From a bacterium (GTDB lineage Bacteria; Bacillota; Bacilli; Lactobacillales; Streptococcaceae), in NCBI GenBank assembly GCA_905221115.1, contig CAJNBX010000011.1, positions 1 to 52,770 on the forward strand: a stretch of 52,770 nt of DNA, written 5' to 3'. Both the position numbers and the translations under genes were made by a program. The notes under the pieces were generated by a model. The model did not search any database. It was given only the letters and a program-made list of their open reading frames with translations, and was not told the DNA's origin. Shown piece by piece: positions 19,756-28,283 of this stretch. Positions within the stretch are counted from its first letter, which is position 1. Each line of letters starts with the position of its first letter.

Positions 19756-19784
19756 ATTTTACACTAAATAACTTTAGAAATCAA
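19756..19784 (-). promoter_or_regulatory. Promoter of xpt-pbuX
   Basis: Minus-strand TTGATT (19784-19779), a 17-nt spacer and TAAAAT (19761-19756), 40 nt upstream of the aptamer. Nothing else is seen in 19785-19880. Confidence 0.6.
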
Positions 19785-19880
19785 ATATTTTGTTAGTATT
19801 TTTGTTTGAAAAACGAACAAATATAATAAAAATGGGCGAAAATTAAATTATTGGCTAACATTTAGAATGTTTTTCCATCA

Positions 19881-19928
19881 TAAAAGGGCATATTATTAGG
19901 TTTTTAAATACCTGACAATATGCCTCTT
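19881..19928 (-). terminator. Terminator of exoA-VOC operon
   Basis: GGGCATATTATTAGG (19886-19900) and CCTGACAATATGCCT (19911-19925) form an imperfect stem ending in TTTTA on the minus strand, 37 nt past the VOC stop codon. Confidence 0.7.
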
Positions 19929-19964
19929 TCTAACTTTAAAGACTTTTTCCCAATCTTTATTATT

Positions 19965-20351
19965 CTACTCGCTAAATCTTAAAAAATAACCATCTGGATC
20001 CAAAATCGCAAATTCATGGGGATATATAAAGCTATCTCCTACTCGAAATTCTCTTTTTGTCAGAGGACGATAAATAGGATAGTCAGCTTCCAGCAGTTTT
20101 TGGTGGAGCTGAGGAACATCTGCAATGCCAAAGGAAATATTGACACCTCGCCCGAAAGGATAGGTCAGCTGAGCTAATTCTTCTGCGCTTCCTTCTTCTA
20201 GCATAAGTTGGCAGTCTTCAAGCGAGAGGAAGAGAAATTTCTCCTCTGGACGCTCGTATTCGACAGAGAATCCTAGCAGGTCGCAGTAGAAGTGGCGTGA
20301 TTTTTCGATGTCAGATACAAGAAACTCGGGAATGACTGCATTGTAGTTCAT
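19965..20351 (-). CDS. VOC-superfamily (glyoxalase/bleomycin-resistance-like) protein
   Basis: This 128-residue protein is a single vicinal-oxygen-chelate domain pair: IPEFLVSDIEKSRHFYCDLLGFSVEYERPE at the N-terminus and FAILDPDGYFLRFSE at the C-terminus. The latter contains the Asp-Pro-Asp-Gly turn and the terminal Glu ligand. The family includes glyoxalases, dioxygenases and drug-binding proteins; this one has no specific assignment. It lies 11 nt downstream of exoA and is probably co-transcribed. Confidence 0.8.
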   Translation of the reverse strand: MNYNAVIPEFLVSDIEKSRHFYCDLLGFSVEYERPEEKFLFLSLEDCQLMLEEGSAEELAQLTYPFGRGVNISFGIADVPQLHQKLLEADYPIYRPLTKREFRVGDSFIYPHEFAILDPDGYFLRFSE

Positions 20352-20362
20352 AAAGAAACTCC

Positions 20363-21190
20363 TTATAGTTCGATTTCTAGAATAATCGGTGTATGGTCTT
20401 GGCGAGCACCTGAGTCAATCATGTCAGACTTGGTCACCTTGTCAGCGATGCGGTTACTTGTGAGCCAGTAGTCGATTCTCCAGCCTGTATTGTTGATTTT
20501 AGAAGTCTTGCTGCGTTGTGCCCACCAAGTGTAGCGTTCTGGAACATCGCCATGAATATGGCGGAAGGTGTCGGTAAATCCAGTTGCTAAAAGGTTGGTA
20601 AATCCAGCACGTTCCTCGTCGGTAAATCCTGGTGAACGGCGGTTGCTAGCAGGATTTGCAAGGTCGATTTCATTGTGGGCAACGTTGTAATCACCTGTAG
20701 CAAGGACTGGTTTCTCTTTGTCTAGTTCAGCCAAGTATTCAGCATATTTGACATCCCAGATTTGACGTTCTTCCAAGCGTTTGAGGCCGTCTCCAGCGTT
20801 TGGAGTGTAAACTTGGGTCACGAAAAATTTATCAAATTCTAGAGTGATGATACGACCTTCCAAGTCCATGGTAGAAGGGGCACCGATTTCTGGGAAAGTG
20901 ACAGTGGGTGTGAGTTCTTTCTTATAGAGGAACATGGTACCAGCGTAGCCTTTACGGGCAGGCTCTTGGGAAGAGCGCCACGTGTTTTCGTAGCCTGGGA
21001 AGAGTTCTTCTAAAATTTCCAAGTGTTTCTTTGTAGGCCCTTTGGCAGAAAGCTTGGTTTCTTGGATAGCAATGATATCAGCATTTTCAGCGACCAAGGT
21101 TTGTAGAACTTCTTGGGACAATTTGGCACGAGCTGAGTCACTAGTTAGGGCAGCATTGAGGGAATCAATATTCCATGAGATGAGTTTCAT
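20363..21190 (-). CDS. exoA: Exodeoxyribonuclease III-type AP endonuclease (ExoA)
   Basis: This 275-residue member of the exonuclease III/AP endonuclease family opens with MKLISWNIDSLNA and continues with IIAIQETKLS (metal-binding Glu). The substrate-site stretches TGDYNVAHNEIDLANP and the terminal RQDHTPIILEIEL (catalytic Asp-His) are present. It cleaves abasic sites and has 3'-5' exonuclease activity in base-excision repair. Its minus-strand start is at 21190, and a VOC gene follows in the same transcript. Confidence 0.93.
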   Translation of the reverse strand: MKLISWNIDSLNAALTSDSARAKLSQEVLQTLVAENADIIAIQETKLSAKGPTKKHLEILEELFPGYENTWRSSQEPARKGYAGTMFLYKKELTPTVTFPEIGAPSTMDLEGRIITLEFDKFFVTQVYTPNAGDGLKRLEERQIWDVKYAEYLAELDKEKPVLATGDYNVAHNEIDLANPASNRRSPGFTDEERAGFTNLLATGFTDTFRHIHGDVPERYTWWAQRSKTSKINNTGWRIDYWLTSNRIADKVTKSDMIDSGARQDHTPIILEIEL

Positions 21191-21239
21191 AAAGTTACCT
21201 TTTTCATTCAGATTATAGATTTTATTATACCAAAAAAAG

Positions 21240-21276
21240 GTCTATTTCCCCAACGTATGGTTTGAAAAATCACTCT
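21240..21276 (+). repeat. Left copy of 37-bp direct repeat flanking the CPBP/SdpRI cassette
   Basis: An exact 37-bp match to 23245-23281 (starts GTCTATTTCCCCAACG, ends AAAATCACTCT). The right copy holds the -35 box of the downstream DUF3290 gene. This left copy has the same -35 (TTGAAA) but no -10 after it. Confidence 0.9.
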
Positions 21277-21310
21277 TTAGACTTTATCCTGAGAAAATAA
21301 AAATTCCCTA

Positions 21311-21391
21311 AACTATTTAGAAAAAAATCTAAATAGTTCTTGTGTTTAGAATAGAAAGGTGTATAATGTTATTTAGAAAAATATCTAAATA
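21311..21391 (+). promoter_or_regulatory. CPBP-sdpR-sdpI promoter flanked by twin operators
   Basis: AACTATTTAGA-N6-TCTAAATAGTT (21311-21338) and TATTTAGA-N6-TCTAAATA (21370-21391) are two palindromes of the same design. Between them lies the promoter: TTGTGT (21340-21345), 16 nt, TATAAT (21362-21367). The downstream ArsR-family gene is the obvious candidate repressor. Confidence 0.75.
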
Positions 21392-21409
21392 GAAAGTGAA
21401 GTTACATAT

Positions 21410-22309
21410 ATGTCAAATAAGAGAACAATCCTTATTTTTGTGGTCTTGGCTTATGCCCTTGCTTGGATAATATGGTTGGCACTATGGCTAAGTGGTGTTG
21501 GTCTAAATTCTCCATGGAGTCAACTTGCTAGTATTGTAGCCATGTGGATGCCTGCACTTGCAGTCTTTCTCTTAGGGAAAATCACGAATCAACCTAGTGG
21601 AATCAAATCTAAATTAGTCGTGAATCTCAAGAGGAACTGGAGCTTTTACTTACTAGCTATCTGGTTACCAGCAGTTATCAGTTTTTTAGGAGCAGGACTT
21701 TATTTTCTTGTATTCCCTAGCAATTTCAGCCTTGGTTTTGAATCTATTCAAGCTATTTTACAAGAAAAAGGAGTCCTTCAATCACCGATTCCCTTATCTT
21801 TCTTGGCTTTGATTCAAATCCTATCTAGTTTGACCTACGCTCCTTTTCTTAATAGTTTCTTTGCATTGGGGGAGGAAATTGGTTGGCGTGGCTATCTTTA
21901 CCCAGTGCTAAGAGGACGCTTTTCACTAGTCCAGACTCATGTCTTACTTGCTCTCATTTGGAGTCTATGGCATTTACCAATCAATTTGCAAGGATATAAT
22001 TATGGCCTTACTTATTTTGCTTATCCCGTTTTGGGAGTTGTTGCTATGTTTCTATCTTGTTTTAGCCTAGGAATATTGTTAAGCTGGTTGTTGGAAAAGA
22101 CAGGTTCTATCTGGGCTTCTGCCCTATTTCATGGGGCAATCAATGCAACTGCAGGTATTGGGTTACTCTTTCAATTACCAGGAGAAAAAGTTTCAAGCCT
22201 CTTGATTTTAGGCCCATCACCGACAGGAATGCTATCAGTTCTACCTTGCTTAGTCCTAGCCCTACTAATATTACAAAGGGAAAGGAGTCATTATGAGTTT
22301 TGCAAATAG
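21410..22309 (+). CDS. CPBP-family intramembrane metalloprotease
   Basis: This 299-residue membrane protein has about eight helices and the CPBP (Abi/CAAX prenyl protease-like) motifs. EEIGWRGYLYP (motif 1, paired Glu and Arg, about residues 156-166), LWHLPINLQGYNYG (motif 2, His) and ALFHGAIN (motif 3, His) are all present. These residues ligate the catalytic metal. Streptococcal relatives act in bacteriocin self-immunity or peptide processing; the exact role here is unknown. It is the first gene of an operon with an SdpR-like repressor and an SdpI-like immunity protein, and overlaps the next gene by 17 nt. Confidence 0.8.
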   Translation: MSNKRTILIFVVLAYALAWIIWLALWLSGVGLNSPWSQLASIVAMWMPALAVFLLGKITNQPSGIKSKLVVNLKRNWSFYLLAIWLPAVISFLGAGLYFLVFPSNFSLGFESIQAILQEKGVLQSPIPLSFLALIQILSSLTYAPFLNSFFALGEEIGWRGYLYPVLRGRFSLVQTHVLLALIWSLWHLPINLQGYNYGLTYFAYPVLGVVAMFLSCFSLGILLSWLLEKTGSIWASALFHGAINATAGIGLLFQLPGEKVSSLLILGPSPTGMLSVLPCLVLALLILQRERSHYEFCK

Positions 22310-22580
22310 TTTTAAAGCCTTATCTCATCCAGTTAGGAGAGAGATTTTAAATTTACTCAAAGCAGGTAGATTATCTGCAGGAGAAATTGCCAGTTATTTC
22401 GAGTTGACAGGTGCAACGATTTCACACCATCTCACGATTTTGAAAGCAGCAGATTTGATTCATGAAATGAAAGAAAAAAACTTTATTTATTATGAGTTAA
22501 ATACATCGGTTTTAGAGGATATAATGGTTTGGCTAGCAGATCTGAAAGGAGATCATTTTGATGAAGATAAAAATCAATAA
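22293..22580 (+). CDS. ArsR-family repressor, SdpR-like
   Basis: This 95-residue winged-helix protein opens with FKALSHPVRREILNLLKAGRLSAGEIA, and its recognition helix is near TGATISHHLTILKAADLI (about 42-59). It has no Cys metal-sensing motif, as in SdpR-type regulators. It overlaps the CPBP gene upstream and the SdpI-like gene downstream. Twin palindromes flank the operon promoter, so autorepression is likely; in Bacillus, SdpR is relieved by SdpI sequestration at the membrane. Confidence 0.8.
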   Translation: MSFANSFKALSHPVRREILNLLKAGRLSAGEIASYFELTGATISHHLTILKAADLIHEMKEKNFIYYELNTSVLEDIMVWLADLKGDHFDEDKNQ

Positions 22581-23202
22581 GAAATTGGTATTATTTACGA
22601 GCATTCTCATCCTACTACCTTCCCTTGTAGGTTGTGTTTTCTGGAATCAATTACCAGAGGAGATACCCACTCATTTTAATCTACTGGGTCAAGCAGATGG
22701 CTACAATCATAAAATGTCTGCTATCTTTGGATTACCGACTCTCATGCTTTTGATGCATTGGTTGCTTCTATTTACAATGATTAAGGATCCTAAATCTAGC
22801 AATATCAGTTCAAAAATACAACTTTTGATTTACTGGATTATTCCTTTTGTATCTTGTCTATTAATGATTTCTATCTTCGGAGAATCTTTGGGTTATTCCA
22901 TGATGAGTGGGCTACTAGCTCAGATTTTTATGGGAGTCGTGATGATCGTAATTGGAAATTATCTACCAAAAACACACCGAAATTATATAATCGGTATTCG
23001 ACTACCGTGGACCTTGGAGAATGATAAAAACTGGAGAAAAACGCATCGTCTAGCTGGAAAAATTTGGGTATTAGGAGGATTGTTATTGTTTCTAAATTCC
23101 TTTGTTCAACTATATGTTTACTGGGTGTTTTTCTTGACACTTCTACTTGTGGTGTTGATGCCTGGTGTTTATTCATATCAATTATCAAAATCAGAATCTT
23201 GA
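22561..23202 (+). CDS. SdpI-like immunity/signal protein (DUF1648 plus SdpI domain)
   Basis: This 213-residue protein has about six membrane helices. A DUF1648 region around PEEIPTHFNLLGQADGY (about 33-49) is followed by an SdpI-type C-terminal region with GIRLPWTLENDKNWRKTHRLAG (about 147-168). Bacillus SdpI gives immunity to the SDP toxin and sequesters SdpR. ATG 22561 follows AAAGGAGAT; translation overlaps the end of the repressor gene by 20 nt. No toxin gene is visible in the cassette, so immunity to a foreign toxin is possible. Confidence 0.8.
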   Translation: MKIKINKKLVLFTSILILLPSLVGCVFWNQLPEEIPTHFNLLGQADGYNHKMSAIFGLPTLMLLMHWLLLFTMIKDPKSSNISSKIQLLIYWIIPFVSCLLMISIFGESLGYSMMSGLLAQIFMGVVMIVIGNYLPKTHRNYIIGIRLPWTLENDKNWRKTHRLAGKIWVLGGLLLFLNSFVQLYVYWVFFLTLLLVVLMPGVYSYQLSKSES

Positions 23203-23244
23203 AATAGCTACTGGAGTCATTAGTTTGAGAAGTTGGTCTGATAT

Positions 23245-23281
23245 GTCTATTTCCCCAACGTATGGTTTGAAAAATCACTCT
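23245..23281 (+). repeat. Right copy of 37-bp direct repeat flanking the CPBP/SdpRI cassette
   Basis: Identical to 21240-21276. It supplies the -35 and most of the spacer of the DUF3290 promoter (TTGAAA 23267-23272). Confidence 0.9.
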
Positions 23282-23295
23282 CTTTCGTTTATAAT
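23267..23295 (+). promoter_or_regulatory. Promoter of the DUF3290-DUF421 operon
   Basis: TTGAAA (23267-23272), a 17-nt spacer and TATAAT (23290-23295), 34 nt before the ATG. Confidence 0.75.
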
Positions 23296-23328
23296 GAAGA
23301 ATGATTTTATGAAAGGAAGTGAAAATAA

Positions 23329-23784
23329 ATGAAATTTTACTCATATGACTATGTGCTTAGTCAAATCAGTCAGCAAAATGGAATCATGATTGGCTTGGGG
23401 ATTGTGCTCCTAGCTATCACAGGATTTTTTGCTTTTAAGGCTTATCGAGATAAAAAGGGGACTAAGTTTCGGGAATTGGTCATGATTTTGGCCCTGACTT
23501 TAGTGGCCATGCTTTTGGTGACAATTTCAAAATACCAGACCAATCAAGCCTCTAACAATCAATTTCAAACCTCCCTTCATTTCATAGAGGTTGTTTCCAA
23601 AGACTTGGGAGTGGATAAATCAGAAGTTTATGTCAATACTTCTGCAACTACTGATGGAGCGCTTGTCAAGGTAGGTCCAAATTTCTACCGTGCCATGAAC
23701 GGGAGCCAACCAGACAAGTATCTTTTAGAGAAATTAGAATTGCATCAAACAGACGCTATTGAATTGGTGGAGGTAAACAAATGA
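23329..23784 (+). CDS. DUF3290-family membrane protein
   Basis: This 151-residue protein has two hydrophobic helices near the N-terminus (about residues 19-38 and 50-67) and an extracytoplasmic C-terminal domain of about 80 residues. It matches the DUF3290 family of lactic acid bacteria, which is regularly found next to DUF421 (YetF-like) genes as here. No biochemical role is established that I can state. It overlaps the next gene by 4 nt, so the two proteins probably act together. Confidence 0.75.
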   Translation: MKFYSYDYVLSQISQQNGIMIGLGIVLLAITGFFAFKAYRDKKGTKFRELVMILALTLVAMLLVTISKYQTNQASNNQFQTSLHFIEVVSKDLGVDKSEVYVNTSATTDGALVKVGPNFYRAMNGSQPDKYLLEKLELHQTDAIELVEVNK

Positions 23785-24416
23785 CACTCAATTATATGGA
23801 AATTTTAATCAAACTAGCCCTGGGTCTATTCTCGCTTGTTTTTGTTATCAATGTGACAGGAAAAGGAAACCTAGCGCCTAACTCTGCGACAGACCAAATT
23901 CAGAACTATGTTCTTGGTGGTATCATCGGTGGGGTGATTTACAATAGTTCAATTAGTATTCTGCAATACGCAGTGATTTTGATGATGTGGACGATTTTGG
24001 TCTTGACCCTCAAATGGCTCAACAATAATGTTCGTTTTGTCAAACGCTTGATTGATGGGAAACCAACTCTCCTCATCAAAAATGGGCAGATCGACCCAGA
24101 AGCCTGTCGTTCAGTTGGTTTGTCTGCGTCGGATGTTGCTCTCAAACTTCGTAGCCAAGGGATTTTCCAGATGAAGCAAGTTAAACGAGCTGTGCAAGAG
24201 CAAAATGGCCAACTCATCGTGGTCCAAATGGGAGATGAAAATCCTAAGTATCCAGTTGTGACTGACGGTGTGATCCAAGTCGATGTTTTGGAATCGATTG
24301 GCCGTAGCGAAGAATGGCTGCTTGATAACCTCAGCAAACAAGGGCATGACAATGTAGCCAATATCTTTATCGCTGAGTATGACAAGGGTGCCGTCACAGT
24401 TGTAACCTATGAATAA
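23781..24416 (+). CDS. DUF421 (YetF/YdfR-like) membrane protein
   Basis: This 211-residue protein has three N-terminal membrane helices (to about residue 85). A cytoplasmic domain follows, with the family stretch LIKNGQIDPEACRSVGLSASDVALKLRSQGIFQMKQVKRAVQEQNGQL typical of DUF421 proteins. Related YetF proteins have been linked to spore or envelope functions in Bacillus, but the molecular role is unclear. It is translationally coupled to the DUF3290 gene. A BOX element follows. Confidence 0.8.
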   Translation: MTLNYMEILIKLALGLFSLVFVINVTGKGNLAPNSATDQIQNYVLGGIIGGVIYNSSISILQYAVILMMWTILVLTLKWLNNNVRFVKRLIDGKPTLLIKNGQIDPEACRSVGLSASDVALKLRSQGIFQMKQVKRAVQEQNGQLIVVQMGDENPKYPVVTDGVIQVDVLESIGRSEEWLLDNLSKQGHDNVANIFIAEYDKGAVTVVTYE

Positions 24417-24434
24417 GAAAAACCTGGGGTCTTG

Positions 24435-24582
24435 TACTCTTCAAAAATCAAATTCAAACTGCGTCAACGTCGCCTTGCCGTATGTAGGTTACTGACTTCG
24501 TCAGTTCTATCTACAACCTCAAAGCAGTGCTTTGAGCAGCCTGCGGCTAGTTTCCTAGTTTGCTCTTTGATTTTCATTGAGT
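24435..24582 (+). repeat. BOX element
   Basis: It begins TACTCTTCAAAAATC and ends GATTTTCATTGAGT. The internal boxB-like CTGACTTCGTCAG and boxC-like CAAAGCAGTGCTTTG and GCAGCCTGCGGCTAG hairpins are present. It is a non-autonomous repeat typical of pneumococcus and relatives, lying between the DUF421 and ABC genes. Confidence 0.9.
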
Positions 24583-24622
24583 CTTGGCCTCAGGTTTCCA
24601 TTTGCAATCAGAAAGGGATTTT

Positions 24623-26368
24623 ATGTCCATTATTCAAAAACTTTGGTGGTTTTTCAAGTTAGAAAAGCGCCGTTATCTAGTCGGAATTGTGGCCTTGGTC
24701 TTAGTTTCCGTCCTCAATCTCATCCCTCCCATGGTCATGGGGCGGGTCATTGATGCCATTACATCGGGACAATTAACCCAGCAGGCCCTCCTTCTTGACC
24801 TATTTTATTTGCTACTTGCGGCCTTTGGGATGTACTATCTGCGCTATGTTTGGCGTATATATATCCTCGGGACTTCCTACCGTTTGGGGCAGATTATGCG
24901 GTCTCGCTTGTTTGAGCATTTCACAAAAATGTCTCCAGCCTTTTATCAGACTTATCGGACGGGGGACCTGATGGCGCACGCAACCAACGATATCAATGCC
25001 CTAACGCGTCTGGCAGGGGGAGGGGTTATGTCAGCGGTGGATGCCTCAATCACAGCTTTAGTGACCTTGTTGACCATGCTTTTTAGCATCTCATGGCAAA
25101 TGACCCTAGTTGCCATTTTACCCTTACCTTTCATGGCTTATGCGACCAGTCGTCTAGGGAGAAAGACCCACAAGGCCTTTGGTGAATCGCAGGCTGCCTT
25201 TTCTGAACTCAATAACAAGGTACAGGAGTCCGTATCAGGTATCAAAGTGACCAAGTCTTTCGGTTATCAGGCGGACGAGTTGAAGTCCTTCCAGGCAGTC
25301 AATGAATTGACCTTCCAAAAAAACCTGCAAACCATGAAATACGATAGTCTCTTTGACCCCATGGTTCTTTTGTTTGTTGGTTCATCCTATGTTTTAACCC
25401 TCTTGGTCGGCTCCTTGATGGTTCATGAGGGGCAGATTACGGTTGGTAATCTGATCACCTTTATCAGCTACTTGGATATGCTAGTTTGGCCTCTTATGGC
25501 CATCGGCTTCCTCTTTAATATCACTCAGCGAGGGAAGGTTTCTTACCAGCGGATTGAGGAACTGTTGTCTCAGGAATCACCTGTACAAGACCCTGAGTTT
25601 CCTTTAGATGGCATTGAAAACGGGCGCTTAGAGTACGATATTGACAGCTTTGCCTTTGAAAATGAGGAAACACTGACAAATGTTCACTTTAGTTTGGAAA
25701 AAGGGAAAACTCTGAGCTTGGTCGGGCAGACAGGCTCTGGGAAAACGTCTTTGATCAAGCTCCTTTTGCGTGAATACGATGTGGATAAGGGTGCCATTTA
25801 CCTAAACGGTCATGATATTCGGGACTATCGTCTGACAGACCTTCGTAGTCTCATGGGCTATGTTCCTCAGGACCAGTTCCTCTTTGCGACTTCAATCTTA
25901 GACAATATACGCTTTGGGAATCCTAAACTGCCTCTTTCAGCAGTCGAGGAAGCGACTAAGCTAGCTCAAGTTTACCAAGATATTGTAGACATGCCTCAGG
26001 GATTTGATACAGTTATCGGTGAAAAAGGAGTCAGTCTTTCTGGTGGTCAAAAGCAGCGTCTAGCCATGAGTCGGGCGATGATTTTAGACCCTGATATCTT
26101 GATTTTGGATGATTCTTTGTCGGCCGTGGATGTCAAGACAGAGTATGCGATTATCGACAACCTCAAGGAGACGCGCAAGGACAAGACAACCATTATTACG
26201 GCTCATCGCCTGAGTGCAGTTGTCCATGCAGATCTAATCTTGGTTCTGCAAAATGGACAGATTATCGAACGAGGCACGCACGAAGACCTGCTAGCCATGG
26301 ATGGCTGGTATGCCCAAACCTACCAGTCTCAGCAGCTGGAAATGAAAGGAGAAGAAGATGCAGAATAA
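24623..26368 (+). CDS. ABC exporter half-transporter, first subunit of a heterodimer
   Basis: This 581-residue protein has six membrane helices followed by a nucleotide-binding domain. Walker A GQTGSGKTS lies near 369, signature LSGGQKQRL near 472, Walker B LILDDS near 494, and the switch His in ITAHRLS. Walker B has Asp in place of the catalytic Glu, the usual mark of one half of a heterodimeric exporter with one degenerate ATP site. ATG 24623 follows GAAAGGGA; an upstream TTG frame at 24584 runs out of the BOX element and is rejected. It overlaps its partner by 11 nt. The substrate is unknown (multidrug or peptide). Confidence 0.85.
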   Translation: MSIIQKLWWFFKLEKRRYLVGIVALVLVSVLNLIPPMVMGRVIDAITSGQLTQQALLLDLFYLLLAAFGMYYLRYVWRIYILGTSYRLGQIMRSRLFEHFTKMSPAFYQTYRTGDLMAHATNDINALTRLAGGGVMSAVDASITALVTLLTMLFSISWQMTLVAILPLPFMAYATSRLGRKTHKAFGESQAAFSELNNKVQESVSGIKVTKSFGYQADELKSFQAVNELTFQKNLQTMKYDSLFDPMVLLFVGSSYVLTLLVGSLMVHEGQITVGNLITFISYLDMLVWPLMAIGFLFNITQRGKVSYQRIEELLSQESPVQDPEFPLDGIENGRLEYDIDSFAFENEETLTNVHFSLEKGKTLSLVGQTGSGKTSLIKLLLREYDVDKGAIYLNGHDIRDYRLTDLRSLMGYVPQDQFLFATSILDNIRFGNPKLPLSAVEEATKLAQVYQDIVDMPQGFDTVIGEKGVSLSGGQKQRLAMSRAMILDPDILILDDSLSAVDVKTEYAIIDNLKETRKDKTTIITAHRLSAVVHADLILVLQNGQIIERGTHEDLLAMDGWYAQTYQSQQLEMKGEEDAE

Positions 26369-28100
26369 ACAAGAACAATGGGCTGTATTGAAGCGCTTGA
26401 TGTCCTATCTCAAGCCTTACGGTCTCCTGACCTTTTTGGCACTCAGTTTTCTCCTAGCGACGACGATCATTAAAAGTGTCATTCCCCTTGTGGCTTCCCA
26501 CTTTATCGACCAGTATCTCAGCAATCTCAATCAACTCGCTGTGACCGTTTTGCTGGTCTACTATGGTCTCTACATCCTACAAACTCTAGTTCAGTATGTT
26601 GGCAATCTTCTCTTTGCGCGCGTGTCTTACAGTATTGTTAGGGATATTCGTCGCGATGCCTTTGCTAATATGGAGAAGCTGGGTATGTCTTATTTTGACA
26701 AGACGCCAGCAGGATCTATCGTCTCTCGTTTGACAAATGACACCGAGACTATTAGTGATATGTTTTCGGGGATATTATCCAGCTTTATCTCAGCAGTTTT
26801 CATCTTTCTGACAACCCTTTATACCATGTTGGTGTTGGATTTTCGTTTGACAGCTTTGGTCTTGCTCTTTCTCCCCTTGATTTTCCTTTTGGTCAATCTC
26901 TATCGGAAAAAATCAGTGAAAATCATTGAGAAAACCAGAAGTCTCTTGTCAGATATCAATAGCAAGCTGGCTGAAAACATCGAGGGAATCAGAATAATCC
27001 AGGCCTTTAATCAAGAGAAGCGTCTGCAGGTGGAATTTGATGAGATCAACCGAGAACACTTGGTCTATGCCAACCGTTCTGTAGCCTTGGATGCCCTCTT
27101 TTTGCGCCCTGCCATGAGTTTGCTTAAACTCCTAGGATATGCAGTTTTAATGGCCTATTTTGGCTATCGAGGTCTTTCTATCGGGATAACGGCAGGAACT
27201 ATGTATGCCTTTATCCAGTATATCAATCGTCTCTTTGATCCCCTGATTGAAGTGACGCAAAACTTTTCAACCCTGCAAACGTCTATGGTTTCTGCAGGCC
27301 GTGTCTTTGCCTTGATCGACGAGAGGACCTATGAGCCCCTTCAAGAAGATGGGCAAGCCAAAATCCAAGAAGGCAATATTCGTTTTGAACATGTATGTTT
27401 CTCTTATGATGGAAAACATCCGATTCTGGATGACATTTCCTTCTCCGTTAACAAGGGGGAAACCATTGCTTTTGTGGGTCATACAGGTTCTGGGAAATCG
27501 TCTATTATCAATGTTCTCATGCGCTTTTATGAATTCCAGTCAGGGCGAGTTCTCTTGGATGATGTGGATATCAGGAACTACAGTCAGGAAGAGTTGAGAA
27601 AAAACATTGGTCTGGTCTTGCAGGAACCCTTCCTTTATCACGGGACTATCAAGTCCAATATCGCCATGTATCAAGATATCAGTGATGAGCAGGTAAAGGA
27701 CGCAGCTACTTTTGTCGATGCAGATTCCTTTATTCAGGAACTTCCTTTGGGCTATGATTCCCCTGTTTCCGAGCGTGGCTCCAGTTTTTCAACTGGACAG
27801 CGCCAGCTTCTTGCCTTTGCTAGAACCGTCGCTAGTCAGCCTAAAATCTTGATTTTGGATGAAGCGACCGCCAATATTGACTCTGAAACAGAAAGCATGG
27901 TTCAAGCTTCTCTGGCGAAGATGAGGCAGGGGCGGACAACCATTGCCATCGCCCATCGCCTTTCTACTATTCAAGACGCCAACTGTATCTATGTTTTGGA
28001 TAAGGGGCGCATTATCGAGAGTGGAACTCATGAGGAACTCTTGGACTTGGGAGGAACCTATCACAAGATGTATAGTTTGCAGGCGGGTGCCATGTCTTAA
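26358..28100 (+). CDS. ABC exporter half-transporter, second subunit of a heterodimer
   Basis: This 580-residue protein has a six-helix membrane domain (to about 320) and an ATPase domain. Walker A GHTGSGKSS lies near 374, Walker B LILDEATANID near 500, and the switch His in IAHRLST. The signature reads FSTGQ rather than LSGGQ. Its intact Walker B Glu would face the first subunit's consensus signature, giving one active and one degenerate site, as in LmrCD- or TM287/288-type exporters. It is translationally coupled to the upstream gene. Confidence 0.85.
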   Translation: MQNKQEQWAVLKRLMSYLKPYGLLTFLALSFLLATTIIKSVIPLVASHFIDQYLSNLNQLAVTVLLVYYGLYILQTLVQYVGNLLFARVSYSIVRDIRRDAFANMEKLGMSYFDKTPAGSIVSRLTNDTETISDMFSGILSSFISAVFIFLTTLYTMLVLDFRLTALVLLFLPLIFLLVNLYRKKSVKIIEKTRSLLSDINSKLAENIEGIRIIQAFNQEKRLQVEFDEINREHLVYANRSVALDALFLRPAMSLLKLLGYAVLMAYFGYRGLSIGITAGTMYAFIQYINRLFDPLIEVTQNFSTLQTSMVSAGRVFALIDERTYEPLQEDGQAKIQEGNIRFEHVCFSYDGKHPILDDISFSVNKGETIAFVGHTGSGKSSIINVLMRFYEFQSGRVLLDDVDIRNYSQEELRKNIGLVLQEPFLYHGTIKSNIAMYQDISDEQVKDAATFVDADSFIQELPLGYDSPVSERGSSFSTGQRQLLAFARTVASQPKILILDEATANIDSETESMVQASLAKMRQGRTTIAIAHRLSTIQDANCIYVLDKGRIIESGTHEELLDLGGTYHKMYSLQAGAMS

Positions 28101-28177
28101 TACTCTTTGAAAATCTATTCAAGCCATGTCAGCTTTATCTGCAACCTAAAAGATGTACTTTGATTTTCATTGAGCAT
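28101..28177 (+). repeat. Short degenerate BOX-like element
   Basis: It keeps the BOX ends (TACTCTTTGAAAATCTATTCAAG without its first bases, and GATTTTCATTGAG) but only about 77 bp in total; boxB and most of boxC are lost. It follows the ABC exporter stop codon directly. Confidence 0.65.
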
Positions 28178-28283
28178 AAGAAGGAAATCCTTCAAATTAC
28201 AGATTTCTTTCACCGCCTTTTCCATTTTGTGGTATAATGAAAAATGTTGACAAATAGTATAATAAAAACAAAGGAGAAACAGC

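Noticed and set aside
24584..24622. TTG start extending the first ABC exporter subunit
   Set aside because: The extra residues come from the end of the BOX element; ATG 24623 has a proper ribosome site.
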